DNA of 39,094 nucleotides from Armatimonadota bacterium (GTDB lineage Bacteria; Armatimonadota; Zipacnadia; UBA1398; JAKPQA01), in assembly GCA_029547025.1 (NCBI GenBank), contig JAKPQA010000125.1:1-39094 (forward strand), written 5' to 3'. Position numbers and translations under genes: made by a program. Each line of letters opens with the position of its first letter. Position 1 is the stretch's first letter. Under the pieces are notes generated by a model. It saw only the letters and a list, made by a program, of their open reading frames with translations. It was not told the origin of the DNA and did not search any database. This document shows, piece after piece, positions 15,259 through 23,715 of this stretch.

Positions 15259-15929
15259 GGCAGAAAGAGCCAGACAACCACTGCGACCACGGCGAGGAGT
15301 GCGAACGCCTCAGCCCAGCGTATGCGCCGTACACCCAGCAGGGGAAACCTCCCGGTGAAGCCCCGAGACGCCAATGCCATGGCCTGGATATCGGCTCGCC
15401 GAGCCAGTCGGACCATGAGCACCTGAGACATGGCTCCGGCGACTCTCACGGCCCTGAGGCCTCTGGGCTTGCCTCGCGAGTCCCGCCCTCGGATCAGCCG
15501 GCGGGTCTCCTCCGAGACACCGCTGACGGAGCGCACGATGAGGTAACAGAGCGACGCCATTCGCCCGGGGACGCGAAGTGCGATGAGCCCTTCGAGCAGA
15601 TCGCGCTCGGCGAGGCGGTGAGTCAGGGACAAACTCACCGTCAGAACAACCACGGACCGGACTGCCAGACCTATCAGGAACTGCACCCCGGAGGCCGGCA
15701 GACGCCGCTCCCCAATACGGACGACATCATGGCCCGCTTGCTCCGGCGCCGGCACGACCAGGAGCAGCGCGGCGGCCAGAGCCACGAAGGCGACGAGGGG
15801 CACCAGTTGGCGTGCCAGACGCCCCAGGGGGAGTCGTGTGGCCGCGGGCAGGCACACGACCAACAGGGAGAATGCGACCAACGTGCGAGGCGAACTCAGC
15901 GGAGCGACACAAACGGCCAACACCAGCAC
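15255..15929 (-). CDS. ECF transporter transmembrane T component (EcfT/CbiQ-like)
   Basis: The 224-residue membrane protein has at least five hydrophobic segments and the coupling-helix signature ALASRGFTGRF (the Ala-Arg-Gly motif form) near residue 190, with a first such stretch around LIRGRDSRGKPRGLRAV. EcfT links substrate-binding S proteins to EcfA ATPases in energy-coupling-factor transporters. The GTG at 15929 is doubtful: the hydrophobic run already starts in the codons upstream (GFAFGLLVVLVLAV) with no ATG/GTG/TTG in that frame back to the fmdE-like stop. A CTG start or a sequence error is possible. It follows the FmdE gene by 74 bases. No EcfA gene is seen on either side. Confidence 0.83.
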   Translation of the reverse strand: MLVLAVCVAPLSSPRTLVAFSLLVVCLPAATRLPLGRLARQLVPLVAFVALAAALLLVVPAPEQAGHDVVRIGERRLPASGVQFLIGLAVRSVVVLTVSLSLTHRLAERDLLEGLIALRVPGRMASLCYLIVRSVSGVSEETRRLIRGRDSRGKPRGLRAVRVAGAMSQVLMVRLARRADIQAMALASRGFTGRFPLLGVRRIRWAEAFALLAVVAVVVWLFLP

Positions 15930-16003
15930 GACCAGCAGGCCGAACGCGAAACCTGGACTACAGGGGAGTCCCGGCGGTACGGCCGGACTTTGTGACCCAC
16001 GGC

Positions 16004-16435
16004 TCAGTGTGGCATCTCCTCCAGCAGCTCCTGATCGGTGAAGCTCAGGATGACTTCGGCGCCAGCCCGGTCATCCTGCTGTTGCATGATCTCGACAGCG
16101 CGCGCCACGGGCTCTGGCCTGAGCCGAAGGTTCAGAGTCTCCCCGCTCCGCTTGTTGCGGAAGCGGGCAACGATGTCATCGGAGAGCTCGTGCCGGATGT
16201 TCATCTTGCCCATGGTGCAGCCCGTGGAGATTTGGATGCCGTCGATGAAACAGGAGGGCGGGGGGGCACCGGGGCACCGGACGACAACCTCAATGCCAAA
16301 ATGCGCCTGGGCCTGCAGCCGATTCACCGCGAACCGGCCGCACCGCAGGCCAGCGACAACATAGGGTCCCACGTGGCCGTGGAAGGCGTTGAGGATGGCG
16401 AGATCGCTCTCCGAGACCGCGGCAGTGTCAGACAC
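16004..16435 (-). CDS. FmdE family protein
   Basis: The 143-residue protein has the FmdE (PF02663-type) core: FHGHVGPYVVAGLRCGR near residue 18 and CFIDGIQISTGCTMGKMNI near residue 65, with His and Cys suited to metal binding. The founding member accompanies formylmethanofuran dehydrogenase; many bacterial copies sit instead beside metal or cofactor transport genes. Here it lies between ECF S and T genes, so a role in handling a metal or cofactor carried by that transporter is likely (inference). The GTG start at 16435 overlaps the S-gene stop by eight bases (GTGTCTGA), indicating coupled translation. Confidence 0.85.
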   Translation of the reverse strand: MSDTAAVSESDLAILNAFHGHVGPYVVAGLRCGRFAVNRLQAQAHFGIEVVVRCPGAPPPSCFIDGIQISTGCTMGKMNIRHELSDDIVARFRNKRSGETLNLRLRPEPVARAVEIMQQQDDRAGAEVILSFTDQELLEEMPH

Positions 16436-17036
16436 AGCGCATTCCCCTCGCGGGCCGCCCGAAGATGCTGGTGCGCTCGATAAGGTAGACGGCGCTCGGC
16501 ACGACCGTCAACTGCAAGGCGATGCCGGGCCAGGAGGCAACGAACCCGGCGACGGCGAACTCGTAGAGGCCCTGTTCGTAGCCGAGGGCCCGGCCGATGG
16601 TCAGCAACGCCAACACGCCGACGGCCCTGGCGGCCAAGAGACCGAGGACCGCCGCCAGCCAGATCCCCAACCCCACAGATCGGGCCACACTGGCGATCAG
16701 CCCGAGCGCCGCCAACTCGGCCATCATGATGAAAGCAATGGGGGGCGCCAGGGGGGGCATGCCCGTCAGGATCGCCGAGATCAGAGGCACGAGCAGCCCG
16801 ACCAGAGCAGCCGTCCGCCACGAGGCGAGTAGCCCCAGAGCCAGGATAGGGAGGTACATGGGCAGGAACACCTTGCCCATGCCCACGGCATGAAACACGA
16901 TGGGCAGGACGATGGCCAGGGCTCCAAAGAGCCCTCCGAGGGTCAGGTCACGCGCGGCGCCGGCGACCGGACATACCGACGGGCCGGTGTTCACAGCCAC
17001 CGTCGCTTCAGACTGATCCTCAGCTGGCGGCGTCAT
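16428..17036 (-). CDS. ECF transporter substrate-binding S component-like membrane protein
   Basis: The 202-residue protein has a soluble N-terminus of about 28 residues and then five or six hydrophobic segments ([62 protein letters not shown], and others), as in S components. The ligand is unknown; neighbours FmdE and EcfT suggest a metal or cofactor precursor. Its ATG at 17036 lies inside the end of the third prepilin gene, a 17-base overlap in another frame, so it is probably translated from the prepilin message. The ribosome site is weak. Confidence 0.75.
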   Translation of the reverse strand: MTPPAEDQSEATVAVNTGPSVCPVAGAARDLTLGGLFGALAIVLPIVFHAVGMGKVFLPMYLPILALGLLASWRTAALVGLLVPLISAILTGMPPLAPPIAFIMMAELAALGLIASVARSVGLGIWLAAVLGLLAARAVGVLALLTIGRALGYEQGLYEFAVAGFVASWPGIALQLTVVPSAVYLIERTSIFGRPARGMRCV

Positions 17037-17679
17037 AGGTCACATCCCAGTACTTGCGCCACTGTGGTTCCGGGACCACCGTCACGGTCGAGGGGACCGG
17101 CTGGCCGGCGCTGTCCGCGTACTCGGTGGTGCTGTGGTACTCATCGGGCCGGAACCACTTGACGTGGCCGTCACAGAACAGCAGGTGCGAGCCGCCGTTG
17201 TGGATCCGCGTGACCGCCCAGTAGCACGTAGCGCCGCCCGAGAACAGACCAACCGGCCCGCACGGAGGCCCCGCGTTGCACCGGTCCCACTCGGCGACCA
17301 GGATCTTCTGCGAGGGGGACACGATGATGCTCTCGCTGGCCAGCGGAACGCCGGTCACCGGGGGCGAACTGCAACCGATATTGTAGCCCTGTCCATAGTA
17401 CCACGGCAGGTTCGGCCGGCTCGGGCAGTAGTTGACCTGCGTGTTCTTCACGTAGGGCTGCAAGTTGGTTTTCCACTGATAGACCATGGGGAACGTGCCG
17501 TCGTAGTCGGAGGTGTACATGAAGAAGGCGAGCCCGATCTGCCGCATGTTGCTGGCGCAGCTTGCCTGCCGCGCCTTCTCACGAGCCTTGGCGAAGACGG
17601 GGAAGAGAATGGCGGCGAGGATCGCGATGATGGCGATCACCACGAGGAGCTCGATGAGGGTGAACCCGCGGCGGGCCAT
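17020..17679 (-). CDS. Type IV prepilin-like H-X9-DG protein
   Basis: The 219-residue protein starts [20 protein letters not shown], a short basic leader and the classic prepilin peptidase site, then [17 protein letters not shown]. The extracellular part ends with [16 protein letters not shown] (H-X9-DG). The ATG at 17679 has a textbook AGGAGG six bases upstream and a near-consensus promoter 40-70 bases upstream. Its 3' end overlaps the start of an ECF S-component gene by 17 bases, which is odd for a pilin-like gene and ties its expression to a transporter. The other two copies in the window have no such neighbour. Confidence 0.93.
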   Translation of the reverse strand: MARRGFTLIELLVVIAIIAILAAILFPVFAKAREKARQASCASNMRQIGLAFFMYTSDYDGTFPMVYQWKTNLQPYVKNTQVNYCPSRPNLPWYYGQGYNIGCSSPPVTGVPLASESIIVSPSQKILVAEWDRCNAGPPCGPVGLFSGGATCYWAVTRIHNGGSHLLFCDGHVKWFRPDEYHSTTEYADSAGQPVPSTVTVVPEPQWRKYWDVTYDAAS

Positions 17680-17719
17680 GGTGGCCTCCTAGTAACACGA
17701 TTTCGACAGTCGTAACACC

Positions 17720-17748
17720 ACTGTACGAGCCAAAAGCGCGGATGTCAA
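17720..17748 (-). promoter_or_regulatory. Near-consensus promoter for prepilin-ECF unit
   Basis: On the minus strand, TTGACA (17748-17743) and TACAGT (17725-17720) are separated by exactly 17 bases. The -10 box lies about 40 bases before the prepilin ATG. The pair lies in the gap after the DUF2225 gene, so the prepilin-ecfS-fmdE-ecfT run probably has its own promoter. Confidence 0.72.
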
Positions 17749-17760
17749 TCGCGCGAATGG

Positions 17761-18678
17761 TCATTGCCCCTGACGCCAGTCGGTCCAGAGATCCCGGGCT
17801 TGGGAACACCATCGGAGCGAGGACTTGAGTTTGGGGTCGGCCTGGAGAGTCTTCTCGAGGCCACGGAGGACCTGGAGGTATTCGGAGGCCACGCTGGCTT
17901 CTCCGAGCCGGATCGCGGCAGCCAGAGCCAGGTACGCGGCGGGTGCGGCCTGGCGCGGGTCTTCGGTCCGGCTGTAGGCGTCACGGACGTCCGTCAGCGC
18001 GGCCGCAATGGTCTCGTTGGCCGAATCCGTGCGCCCCGCGAGGTCCTCGAGCGTGGCCAGACGGAAGCGGGTCGACGCCAGGCGCATGTGCGAACCCGGT
18101 ACGTCGAATCCGACTTTCACCTGCTCGCACCGCACGGCCATCTGGTACGCGAGCATGGCCGAAGTGAGGTCCCGAGGGCGGTCGAAGAGGGACTCGAAGG
18201 GGATCTCGACGAGCACGGTCTCCCGCTCGGCCCGCGCACCATCGAGGCCCTTCTTGACGCGGTCCGCAAGCGGCGAGGACGAGTCGGATCCGGTCTCGCT
18301 CTTGAACTCCGACCGGGCACTGGACACATAGAGGCAAGCCTGGCAACCGGTAACGTCGTAGAGCACGGGGTTGACACTGGCATGCCCCTGGGTGCCCTCG
18401 GCCCGCGTGACCACCTGGAACTCGTTGGTCGTCAGGCGCTGCGTACTCGCTCGCACGGTCCAGGTGGAGACCGGCTGGTCGCAGACCGGGCAACGCCCCA
18501 CAGCGTGGAATATGGGGTCCTTACCCGGAGGGGCGCCCGCGATCTCAGCCACATAGTGAGGCGAGAGCACCAGCCCAAACTGGTTGAGGTAGCGCTCGAC
18601 CAGGAGAGGCTGGCCTCCGAGGAGCCGAGAGAGCCGTTCCACCAGCCAAGGTTTTCGGGCTACATCGATCGCGGTCAT
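17761..18678 (-). CDS. DUF2225 family protein
   Basis: The 305-residue protein shows the DUF2225 layout: CPVC (in GRCPVCDQPVSTW) and a second CQAC pair (in VTGCQACLYVSSA), likely one zinc site, followed by a helical TPR-like C-terminal half (AAPAAYLALAAAIRLGEASVASEYLQVLRGLEK). Family function is unknown; proteins are cytoplasmic and helical repeats suggest protein binding. The ATG at 18678 has GGGGAGGG about seven bases upstream. It is 141 bases from the upstream CBM-like gene and before the prepilin promoter. Confidence 0.82.
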   Translation of the reverse strand: MTAIDVARKPWLVERLSRLLGGQPLLVERYLNQFGLVLSPHYVAEIAGAPPGKDPIFHAVGRCPVCDQPVSTWTVRASTQRLTTNEFQVVTRAEGTQGHASVNPVLYDVTGCQACLYVSSARSEFKSETGSDSSSPLADRVKKGLDGARAERETVLVEIPFESLFDRPRDLTSAMLAYQMAVRCEQVKVGFDVPGSHMRLASTRFRLATLEDLAGRTDSANETIAAALTDVRDAYSRTEDPRQAAPAAYLALAAAIRLGEASVASEYLQVLRGLEKTLQADPKLKSSLRWCSQARDLWTDWRQGQ

Positions 18679-18819
18679 GGGCAGCCCTCCCCGGCAGGGC
18701 CTGGCACGGCGGCTGCGCCGGCCAGGCATTCGAGTTCGAGGGTTCCACAGCGTGACCGCTGCCTGAGCAGCTGCGAGTAACAACTCCCAAAACAACGGTA
18801 GACTCGACGGAGGCGCCCG

Positions 18820-19623
18820 CTACGGCTTGGCGGCGATAGTCGCACGGATCACGAGGTCGTTGGCAACATCCTCCATGGCAATGGTCAGGACATTCCCCAC
18901 GGTGCGGACTTCGCGCAACACCACAGAGGTACCCGCCGCCGCCTGTCGCCAGACGATGCCGGTACGGTGGTCGGTCACGGCAATGACTCCCGTGCGAGCG
19001 TCGAGCCGCACCCGGACCGACTCCGTCTCGACGGAGGCGTCCTCCGCAGGCCACTGCGCCCGCAGGTCATCGACGTTGCCGACCCGTCGGAGCTCCGCGT
19101 CATCGATCCATACCGTGCCAATGCCCGCACCCGTGAGCCTGAACTGGATGTGGTTCGCCCCCGGTGGCATCACGAGGCGGCCGCCGATCCGGGACCACTC
19201 GGCCGATCGCGGCACGCGCCGGGCGCCGTAGACCCAGTTCAGGGCCTCTCCGCGGGCATCCGTCACCACCACGCCGATCTCTGCCGAGCCAGCCAGATCC
19301 TGACTGCGCACCCATGCCGAGATCCGGAGGATGTCCATGGGGCGCACCGCGAACCGGTCGGGGAAGGCGAAGCTCCAGTCCTGGCTCCCGGTGTGCGTGA
19401 CCTTCACACACCGAGTGCCCTCGGGCGCTCCGGTGGTCTCGACGGTGACAGTCGCCGTCCCTGCATCACGCGCCCACACCGGGGCCCAGCCCGCGGGACG
19501 GCCGTCGGCGTCGAGGGTCTCGAAGCCCGCGTTGACAAGCAGGTTCGGGCCCGGCTCCTGACTGTGTGCGACCCCAAGCGCTCCGACGAGGATCAGGAGC
19601 GCGACGGCAGTACTGGTTCGCAT
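18820..19623 (-). CDS. Secreted carbohydrate-binding-module-like protein, possibly truncated
   Basis: The 267-residue protein has a signal peptide (TAVALLILVGALGVAHSQ) and then a CBM4/9-like jelly-roll: NLLVNAGFETLDADGRPAGWAP, CVKVTHTGSQDWSFAF, LRISAWVRSQDLAG and TVWIDDAELRRV are the usual landmarks. After about residue 200 a new beta domain begins (VRVRLDARTGVIAVTDHRTGIVWRQ) that resembles the first strands of large glycosidases, yet the gene stops after only 65 more residues. A lost catalytic part is therefore possible. It follows the quinate-dehydrogenase-like gene by 23 bases. Confidence 0.72.
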   Translation of the reverse strand: MRTSTAVALLILVGALGVAHSQEPGPNLLVNAGFETLDADGRPAGWAPVWARDAGTATVTVETTGAPEGTRCVKVTHTGSQDWSFAFPDRFAVRPMDILRISAWVRSQDLAGSAEIGVVVTDARGEALNWVYGARRVPRSAEWSRIGGRLVMPPGANHIQFRLTGAGIGTVWIDDAELRRVGNVDDLRAQWPAEDASVETESVRVRLDARTGVIAVTDHRTGIVWRQAAAGTSVVLREVRTVGNVLTIAMEDVANDLVIRATIAAKP

Positions 19624-19646
19624 GCGAGTGCCTCCCAGGCAGAGCG

Positions 19647-20549
19647 CTACTGGAGCTCGACGACCCTGGGTTGCCAGCCCATCTGGCGGACGTGTGCCAT
19701 GTAGTCGTCTTGCGAGAGCTCATCGGGTCGCCCGCCGGAGAGCGCCACGATGAGGGCCTCGAAGACGTTGGTCCCTGGTGATCTTCCGCTGATCTCCGGT
19801 GTGGAGGTGATGAGACGCCGGGCACCGCGCTCGCGGAGCAGGGCGACATCGGACTCGCGGATGGTGTTGGTGAGAATAGTCTTACCTTCGAGGCGGTCGG
19901 GCATGTGCCGCTTGATGTAGTGGAAATCCCCCGCGATGACATCGGCCCACTGATAGTGACGCGTGAAGCGTGGCTCGATACGTTCCTGGGAGCTCCCGGT
20001 CGGGTATAGCCACCTGAACGGCATCTGGGTAATCACGGGAAGGAGGAGGCGGGCGGTGATCTGCAGGGTCTTCAGGCGACGGATCGGGATCGGGATGTGC
20101 AGGCAGAACATGACATCGCCGAAGAGGACTGGCCCGCCCATGGCCGAAAGCTCCTCGCCCAGTCCGAAACGGTCGACCGTCGAGACCAGCAGTGTCCTCG
20201 CCCGCGGGAAATCGACCAGGCCCTGCCGCTGGAGCCACCGCACGGTCTCTCGTTCGATGCTGTTCTTCAGGCCACTGCCATCCAGCACCGGAGTGGTGCG
20301 TGCCCCGGCGACTGCTCGAGCCACGTCGCGGAACATGTACCGCCGGCCGGAAGCCCAGACGTAGAGATCCGCGCCGCCGATCCCCAAGGCGTCGGCCTTC
20401 CCGTCGAGTTCGGTGAACATGCCGGAAAACCGGCGCAGATCACCATCGCACCCGATCCGCTCGACAAGCACGGTCTGCCCGAGGAACTCCGCTTCAACAC
20501 GGAAGTCCCGTGTGGAGGATCCCAAGCTGATGCTGACAACGCGCTTGAT
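19647..20549 (-). CDS. Quinate 5-dehydrogenase-like protein, probable ATC start
   Basis: From KRVVSISLGSSTRDF onward the 300-residue protein resembles proteins commonly annotated as quinate 5-dehydrogenase in thermophilic Firmicutes, with ADALGIGGADLYVWASGRRYMFRDV, TPVLDGSGLKNSIERE and the C-terminal AGDFHYIKRHMP and TSTPEISGRSPGTN segments. That annotation rests on memory of the name; biochemical proof is not known to me. No ATG, GTG or TTG exists in this frame between the far-upstream antisense region and the conserved start. The ATC at 20549 sits exactly where homologues have Met and has AGGGAGG nine bases upstream, so I take it as the start or as a base error. It lies 104 bases after the rhodanese gene. 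Confidence 0.75.
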   Translation of the reverse strand: MKRVVSISLGSSTRDFRVEAEFLGQTVLVERIGCDGDLRRFSGMFTELDGKADALGIGGADLYVWASGRRYMFRDVARAVAGARTTPVLDGSGLKNSIERETVRWLQRQGLVDFPRARTLLVSTVDRFGLGEELSAMGGPVLFGDVMFCLHIPIPIRRLKTLQITARLLLPVITQMPFRWLYPTGSSQERIEPRFTRHYQWADVIAGDFHYIKRHMPDRLEGKTILTNTIRESDVALLRERGARRLITSTPEISGRSPGTNVFEALIVALSGGRPDELSQDDYMAHVRQMGWQPRVVELQ

Positions 20550-20653
20550 GGCGGCACGCCTCCCTGTGCATGACCCATGAGCGGTCGCGCCTCCGCTCCG
20601 CAGCGGAGTAGTTTCCCGTCCGGCGGAACAAGGTCCTTGCTGGCACGGGCCGC

Positions 20654-21043
20654 TCACACGGTCCAGCCGGAGGAGACGGGCAGTCCTTCTTGAAGCCATG
20701 CGTCGAGCCCGCCCTGGAGAACAAAGACGTGGGTGTAGCCCATCGCCTGCAAGGCGCGCGCGGCCAGCAGGCTTCGAGCCCCGGCGCGATCGACGAGCAG
20801 CATGGGGTGCGAGAGCTCGGGGGCCACGTCCTCGATGTGAAACTCGAGCTGGCCGCGTGAGATGTGGATCGACCGTCGGATGTGGCACGATCCATACTCA
20901 TCGCGATCCCGCACATCGATCACCAACAACTCGGGCATCTCGGCCGCCAGCGCCATGACACCCCGTGCGGTGATCGAGGGAACCATCCGATCCGCCTCGG
21001 CCAACAGGGCGTCCAATGCCTCTTGCTGGGGCGAGCGGCTCAA
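20654..21043 (-). CDS. Rhodanese-domain protein lacking the catalytic Cys
   Basis: The 129-residue protein is a single rhodanese fold: LLVIDVRDRDEYGSCHIRRSIHI, then the active-site loop, then MGYTHVFVLQGGLDAWLQEGLP. The loop reads VDRAGARS where active rhodaneses have a Cys at the Asp85 position, so sulfur transfer is not expected; a binding or regulatory role is more likely. The TTG start overlaps the mutS stop by four bases (TTGA), and GGAGG lies seven to eight bases upstream, so it is coupled to mutS. Confidence 0.88.
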   Translation of the reverse strand: MSRSPQQEALDALLAEADRMVPSITARGVMALAAEMPELLVIDVRDRDEYGSCHIRRSIHISRGQLEFHIEDVAPELSHPMLLVDRAGARSLLAARALQAMGYTHVFVLQGGLDAWLQEGLPVSSGWTV

Positions 21044-23715
21044 CTCCTGACCTCCCCCGAGCCGTCCTGGGCGGTGGCGATAAGCTTCTGGCGCAGGTCG
21101 GCGAGGAAGTTGAGCGCGGCGAGCGGTGTGAGTCCGTTCACGTCGACGCGTTCGACGCTACGGAGCAACTCAAGACGCGGATCGGGCTCGGGCGGACCAA
21201 ACAGCGAGAGCTGGCTCATGGAGAAATCGAGCTTCGGAACCGTGGCCTTGGGCGCGGGCAGTTTGCCCACCGAGTTCTCCTGTTCCAGGCTCCAGAGCAC
21301 CTCGCGGGCGCGTTCGATCACAGCGCGGGGCAGGCCGGCGAGTCGGGCCACCTGCACCCCGTAGCTGCGGTCGGTACCGCCCTCGGCGATGCGATGGAGG
21401 AAGGTCATGCGCTCGCCCTCCTCCTTGACCAGGACCCGAAGGTTCCGCACGCGCGGCAACGACTGGCAGAGAGCATTGAGTTGGTGGTAATGGGTCGCGA
21501 ACAACGTTTTGGCACCCACCACGTTGTGGATGTACTCGGCCACGGCCCAGGCGATGGCGAGGCCGTCGAAGGTGCTGGTGCCGCGGCCGATCTCGTCGAG
21601 GATGATGAGGCTGTCGCGCGTTGCGCTGTTCAGGATGCTGGCGGTCTCGGTCATCTCGACCATGAAGGTCGACTGCCCCTGAGCCAAGTCATCATGGGCG
21701 CCGACGCGAGTGAAGATGCGGTCGACCACGCCCAGTCTGGCCCGCCGGGCGGGCACGAAGCTACCGATCTGGGCCAGCAGCACGGTCAGGGCCACCTGGC
21801 GCAGGTAGGTCGACTTGCCTGCCATGTTGGGGCCGGTGACGATGGCCATCTGCTGCCGCAGGGAGTCGAGCCGGCAGTCGTTGGGCACGAACTCACCCTC
21901 GGGCATGAGGCTTTCAACGGTGGGATGGCGCCCGTCCTCGATCTCGATGGCGTCGCCGTCGTCGACTTCGGGCCGGACGTAGTTGCGCCGCACGGCGACT
22001 TCGGCCAACGCCGCCAGCGCATCCACTTCGGCCAGGGCTGCAGCTGAGTCGAGCACCCGGCCGGCGAACCCCGCCACATGCTGGCGCAGGGCCAGAAACA
22101 GCTCGTACTCGAGCGCGTTGATCTTCTCCTCGGCCCCAAGGACTTTCGACTCATACTCCTTGAGGCCGGGCGTGATGTACCGCTCGGCATTGGCCAGGGT
22201 CTGCTTTCGAATATAGTCCTCGGGCACCAGGTCTCTGTTGGCATTGCTCACCTCGATGTAGTAACCGAACACCGAGTTGAAGCCCACTCGTAACGACTTG
22301 ATGCCGGTGCGGTCGCGTTCTTGAGCCTCGAGCGCCGCGATCCAGTCCTTGCCGCTGCTGGCGACATCACGCAGTTCGTCGAGGTCGGCACAGTGGCCGG
22401 GACGGATCAGGCCCCCTTCGCGGAGCGACACGGGCGGCTCGTCGACCAGGGCCGAGCGGATGGCCGAGGAGACCTCGGGCACTGCATCGAGGGCCTGGCT
22501 GAGCTCCAGGAGCTTCTTGCCGGTTTGGCCCTCGATCGCCGCGCGGATAGCCGGGAGCCGTTCGAGAGACCTTCCGAGTGCCACCAGGTCGCGGGCCGAT
22601 GCCGAGCCGGTTCCGATGCGCGCCATCAGACGCTCGAGGTCACCGACGCGCTCGAGCGCTTCACGAATGTGGCGGCGGACGCCGGCGGCCTGGGCCAGAC
22701 TCGCCACAGCCTCCTGCCGCGCCAGGATCGGCTCGACGGCCCGCAGCGGCGCCAGCAGCCACTGGCGGAGCCGCCGCGAGCCCATGGGGGTGAGGGTCAG
22801 GTCGATCAGCGTCAACAGCGTGCCCTCGCGACCGCCGCCCCGGATCGAATGGGTGAGCTCCAGGTTGCGTCGTGTGGCAGCGTCGAGGTACATCCGCTCG
22901 CCAGGCGCTCGAAGCGAGATGGCTCTGAGGTGGTTGGCCACGTCGAGCTTGCTCTCACGGAGGTACTCGAGCACGATGGCGGCCGCCTCGCAGGCTGCCG
23001 CGGCGTCCTCGAGTCCAAATCCTGCCAATGAGGCGACGCCGAAGTGCCGGCATAGCGTCTGGCGGCCTCGCCGGCCGTGTGGGTCCGCTTTGGCCGCGAT
23101 CACACGCGCACCCAGCCTGCCCGCAAGACTATCCGAAACGCCATCCTCGGCGGCCAGGCTCTCGTCGAGCACAACCTCAGATGGACACAGCCGCCCGAGC
23201 TCCTCGACCGCCTCGACAAGCCCCCCGTTGACCTCACACGCCTCGAACTCGCCGGTGGACACATCCGCCCATGCCACTCCGATGTGGCGTGTATCAGCGG
23301 GATCGCGGTAGAGCGCTGCCAGGTAGTTGTTCGCCCGCGCCTCGAGCAGGAAGTCCTCGATGGCGGTGCCCTTGGTGATCACGCGAGTGATGCGGCGCTC
23401 GACCAGGCCTCTGGCGAGTTTAGGATCACCGATCTGCTCACAGATGGCAGCTTTGAGTCCCTGATCAATCAGCCGGCCCAGGTAGCGGTCGACCGAATGG
23501 AAGGGCACGCCGCACATGGGAATCTTGTTCCTCTGGCCACACTCGCGAGACGTCAGGGTTAGATCGAGGATCCGAGAGGCCACCTCGGCGTCCTCACCAA
23601 AGAGCTCGTAGAAGTCGCCCATACGAAAGAGCACCAGCGCATCGGGATACTCGGCCTTGGCGGCCTCCCACTGGCGGAACATGGGCGTCAGGTTGGCGGA
23701 ATCAGGAGCACTCAT
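21040..23715 (-). CDS. mutS: DNA mismatch repair protein MutS
   Basis: The 891-residue protein is full-length MutS. The N-terminal mismatch-binding domain carries the Phe-x-Glu motif in RMGDFYELFGEDA. The connector, lever and clamp domains follow, and the C-terminal ATPase has Walker A TGPNMAGKSTYL, Walker B with LIILDEIGRGTSTFDGLA, and the FATHYHQL switch. It binds mismatches and recruits MutL; no mutL is in the window. The ATG at 23715 overlaps the miaB stop by 14 bases. Its stop overlaps the rhodanese start. Confidence 0.97.
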   Translation of the reverse strand: MSAPDSANLTPMFRQWEAAKAEYPDALVLFRMGDFYELFGEDAEVASRILDLTLTSRECGQRNKIPMCGVPFHSVDRYLGRLIDQGLKAAICEQIGDPKLARGLVERRITRVITKGTAIEDFLLEARANNYLAALYRDPADTRHIGVAWADVSTGEFEACEVNGGLVEAVEELGRLCPSEVVLDESLAAEDGVSDSLAGRLGARVIAAKADPHGRRGRQTLCRHFGVASLAGFGLEDAAAACEAAAIVLEYLRESKLDVANHLRAISLRAPGERMYLDAATRRNLELTHSIRGGGREGTLLTLIDLTLTPMGSRRLRQWLLAPLRAVEPILARQEAVASLAQAAGVRRHIREALERVGDLERLMARIGTGSASARDLVALGRSLERLPAIRAAIEGQTGKKLLELSQALDAVPEVSSAIRSALVDEPPVSLREGGLIRPGHCADLDELRDVASSGKDWIAALEAQERDRTGIKSLRVGFNSVFGYYIEVSNANRDLVPEDYIRKQTLANAERYITPGLKEYESKVLGAEEKINALEYELFLALRQHVAGFAGRVLDSAAALAEVDALAALAEVAVRRNYVRPEVDDGDAIEIEDGRHPTVESLMPEGEFVPNDCRLDSLRQQMAIVTGPNMAGKSTYLRQVALTVLLAQIGSFVPARRARLGVVDRIFTRVGAHDDLAQGQSTFMVEMTETASILNSATRDSLIILDEIGRGTSTFDGLAIAWAVAEYIHNVVGAKTLFATHYHQLNALCQSLPRVRNLRVLVKEEGERMTFLHRIAEGGTDRSYGVQVARLAGLPRAVIERAREVLWSLEQENSVGKLPAPKATVPKLDFSMSQLSLFGPPEPDPRLELLRSVERVDVNGLTPLAALNFLADLRQKLIATAQDGSGEVRS

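Noticed and set aside
17020-17760. Riboswitch upstream of the ECF module
   Set aside because: The short leader of the prepilin gene shows no recognisable cofactor or metal riboswitch, and the ECF genes start inside coding sequence.
21016-22047. Long plus-strand open frame opposite mutS
   Set aside because: MutS motifs on the other strand are continuous through it; no recognisable protein in this frame.
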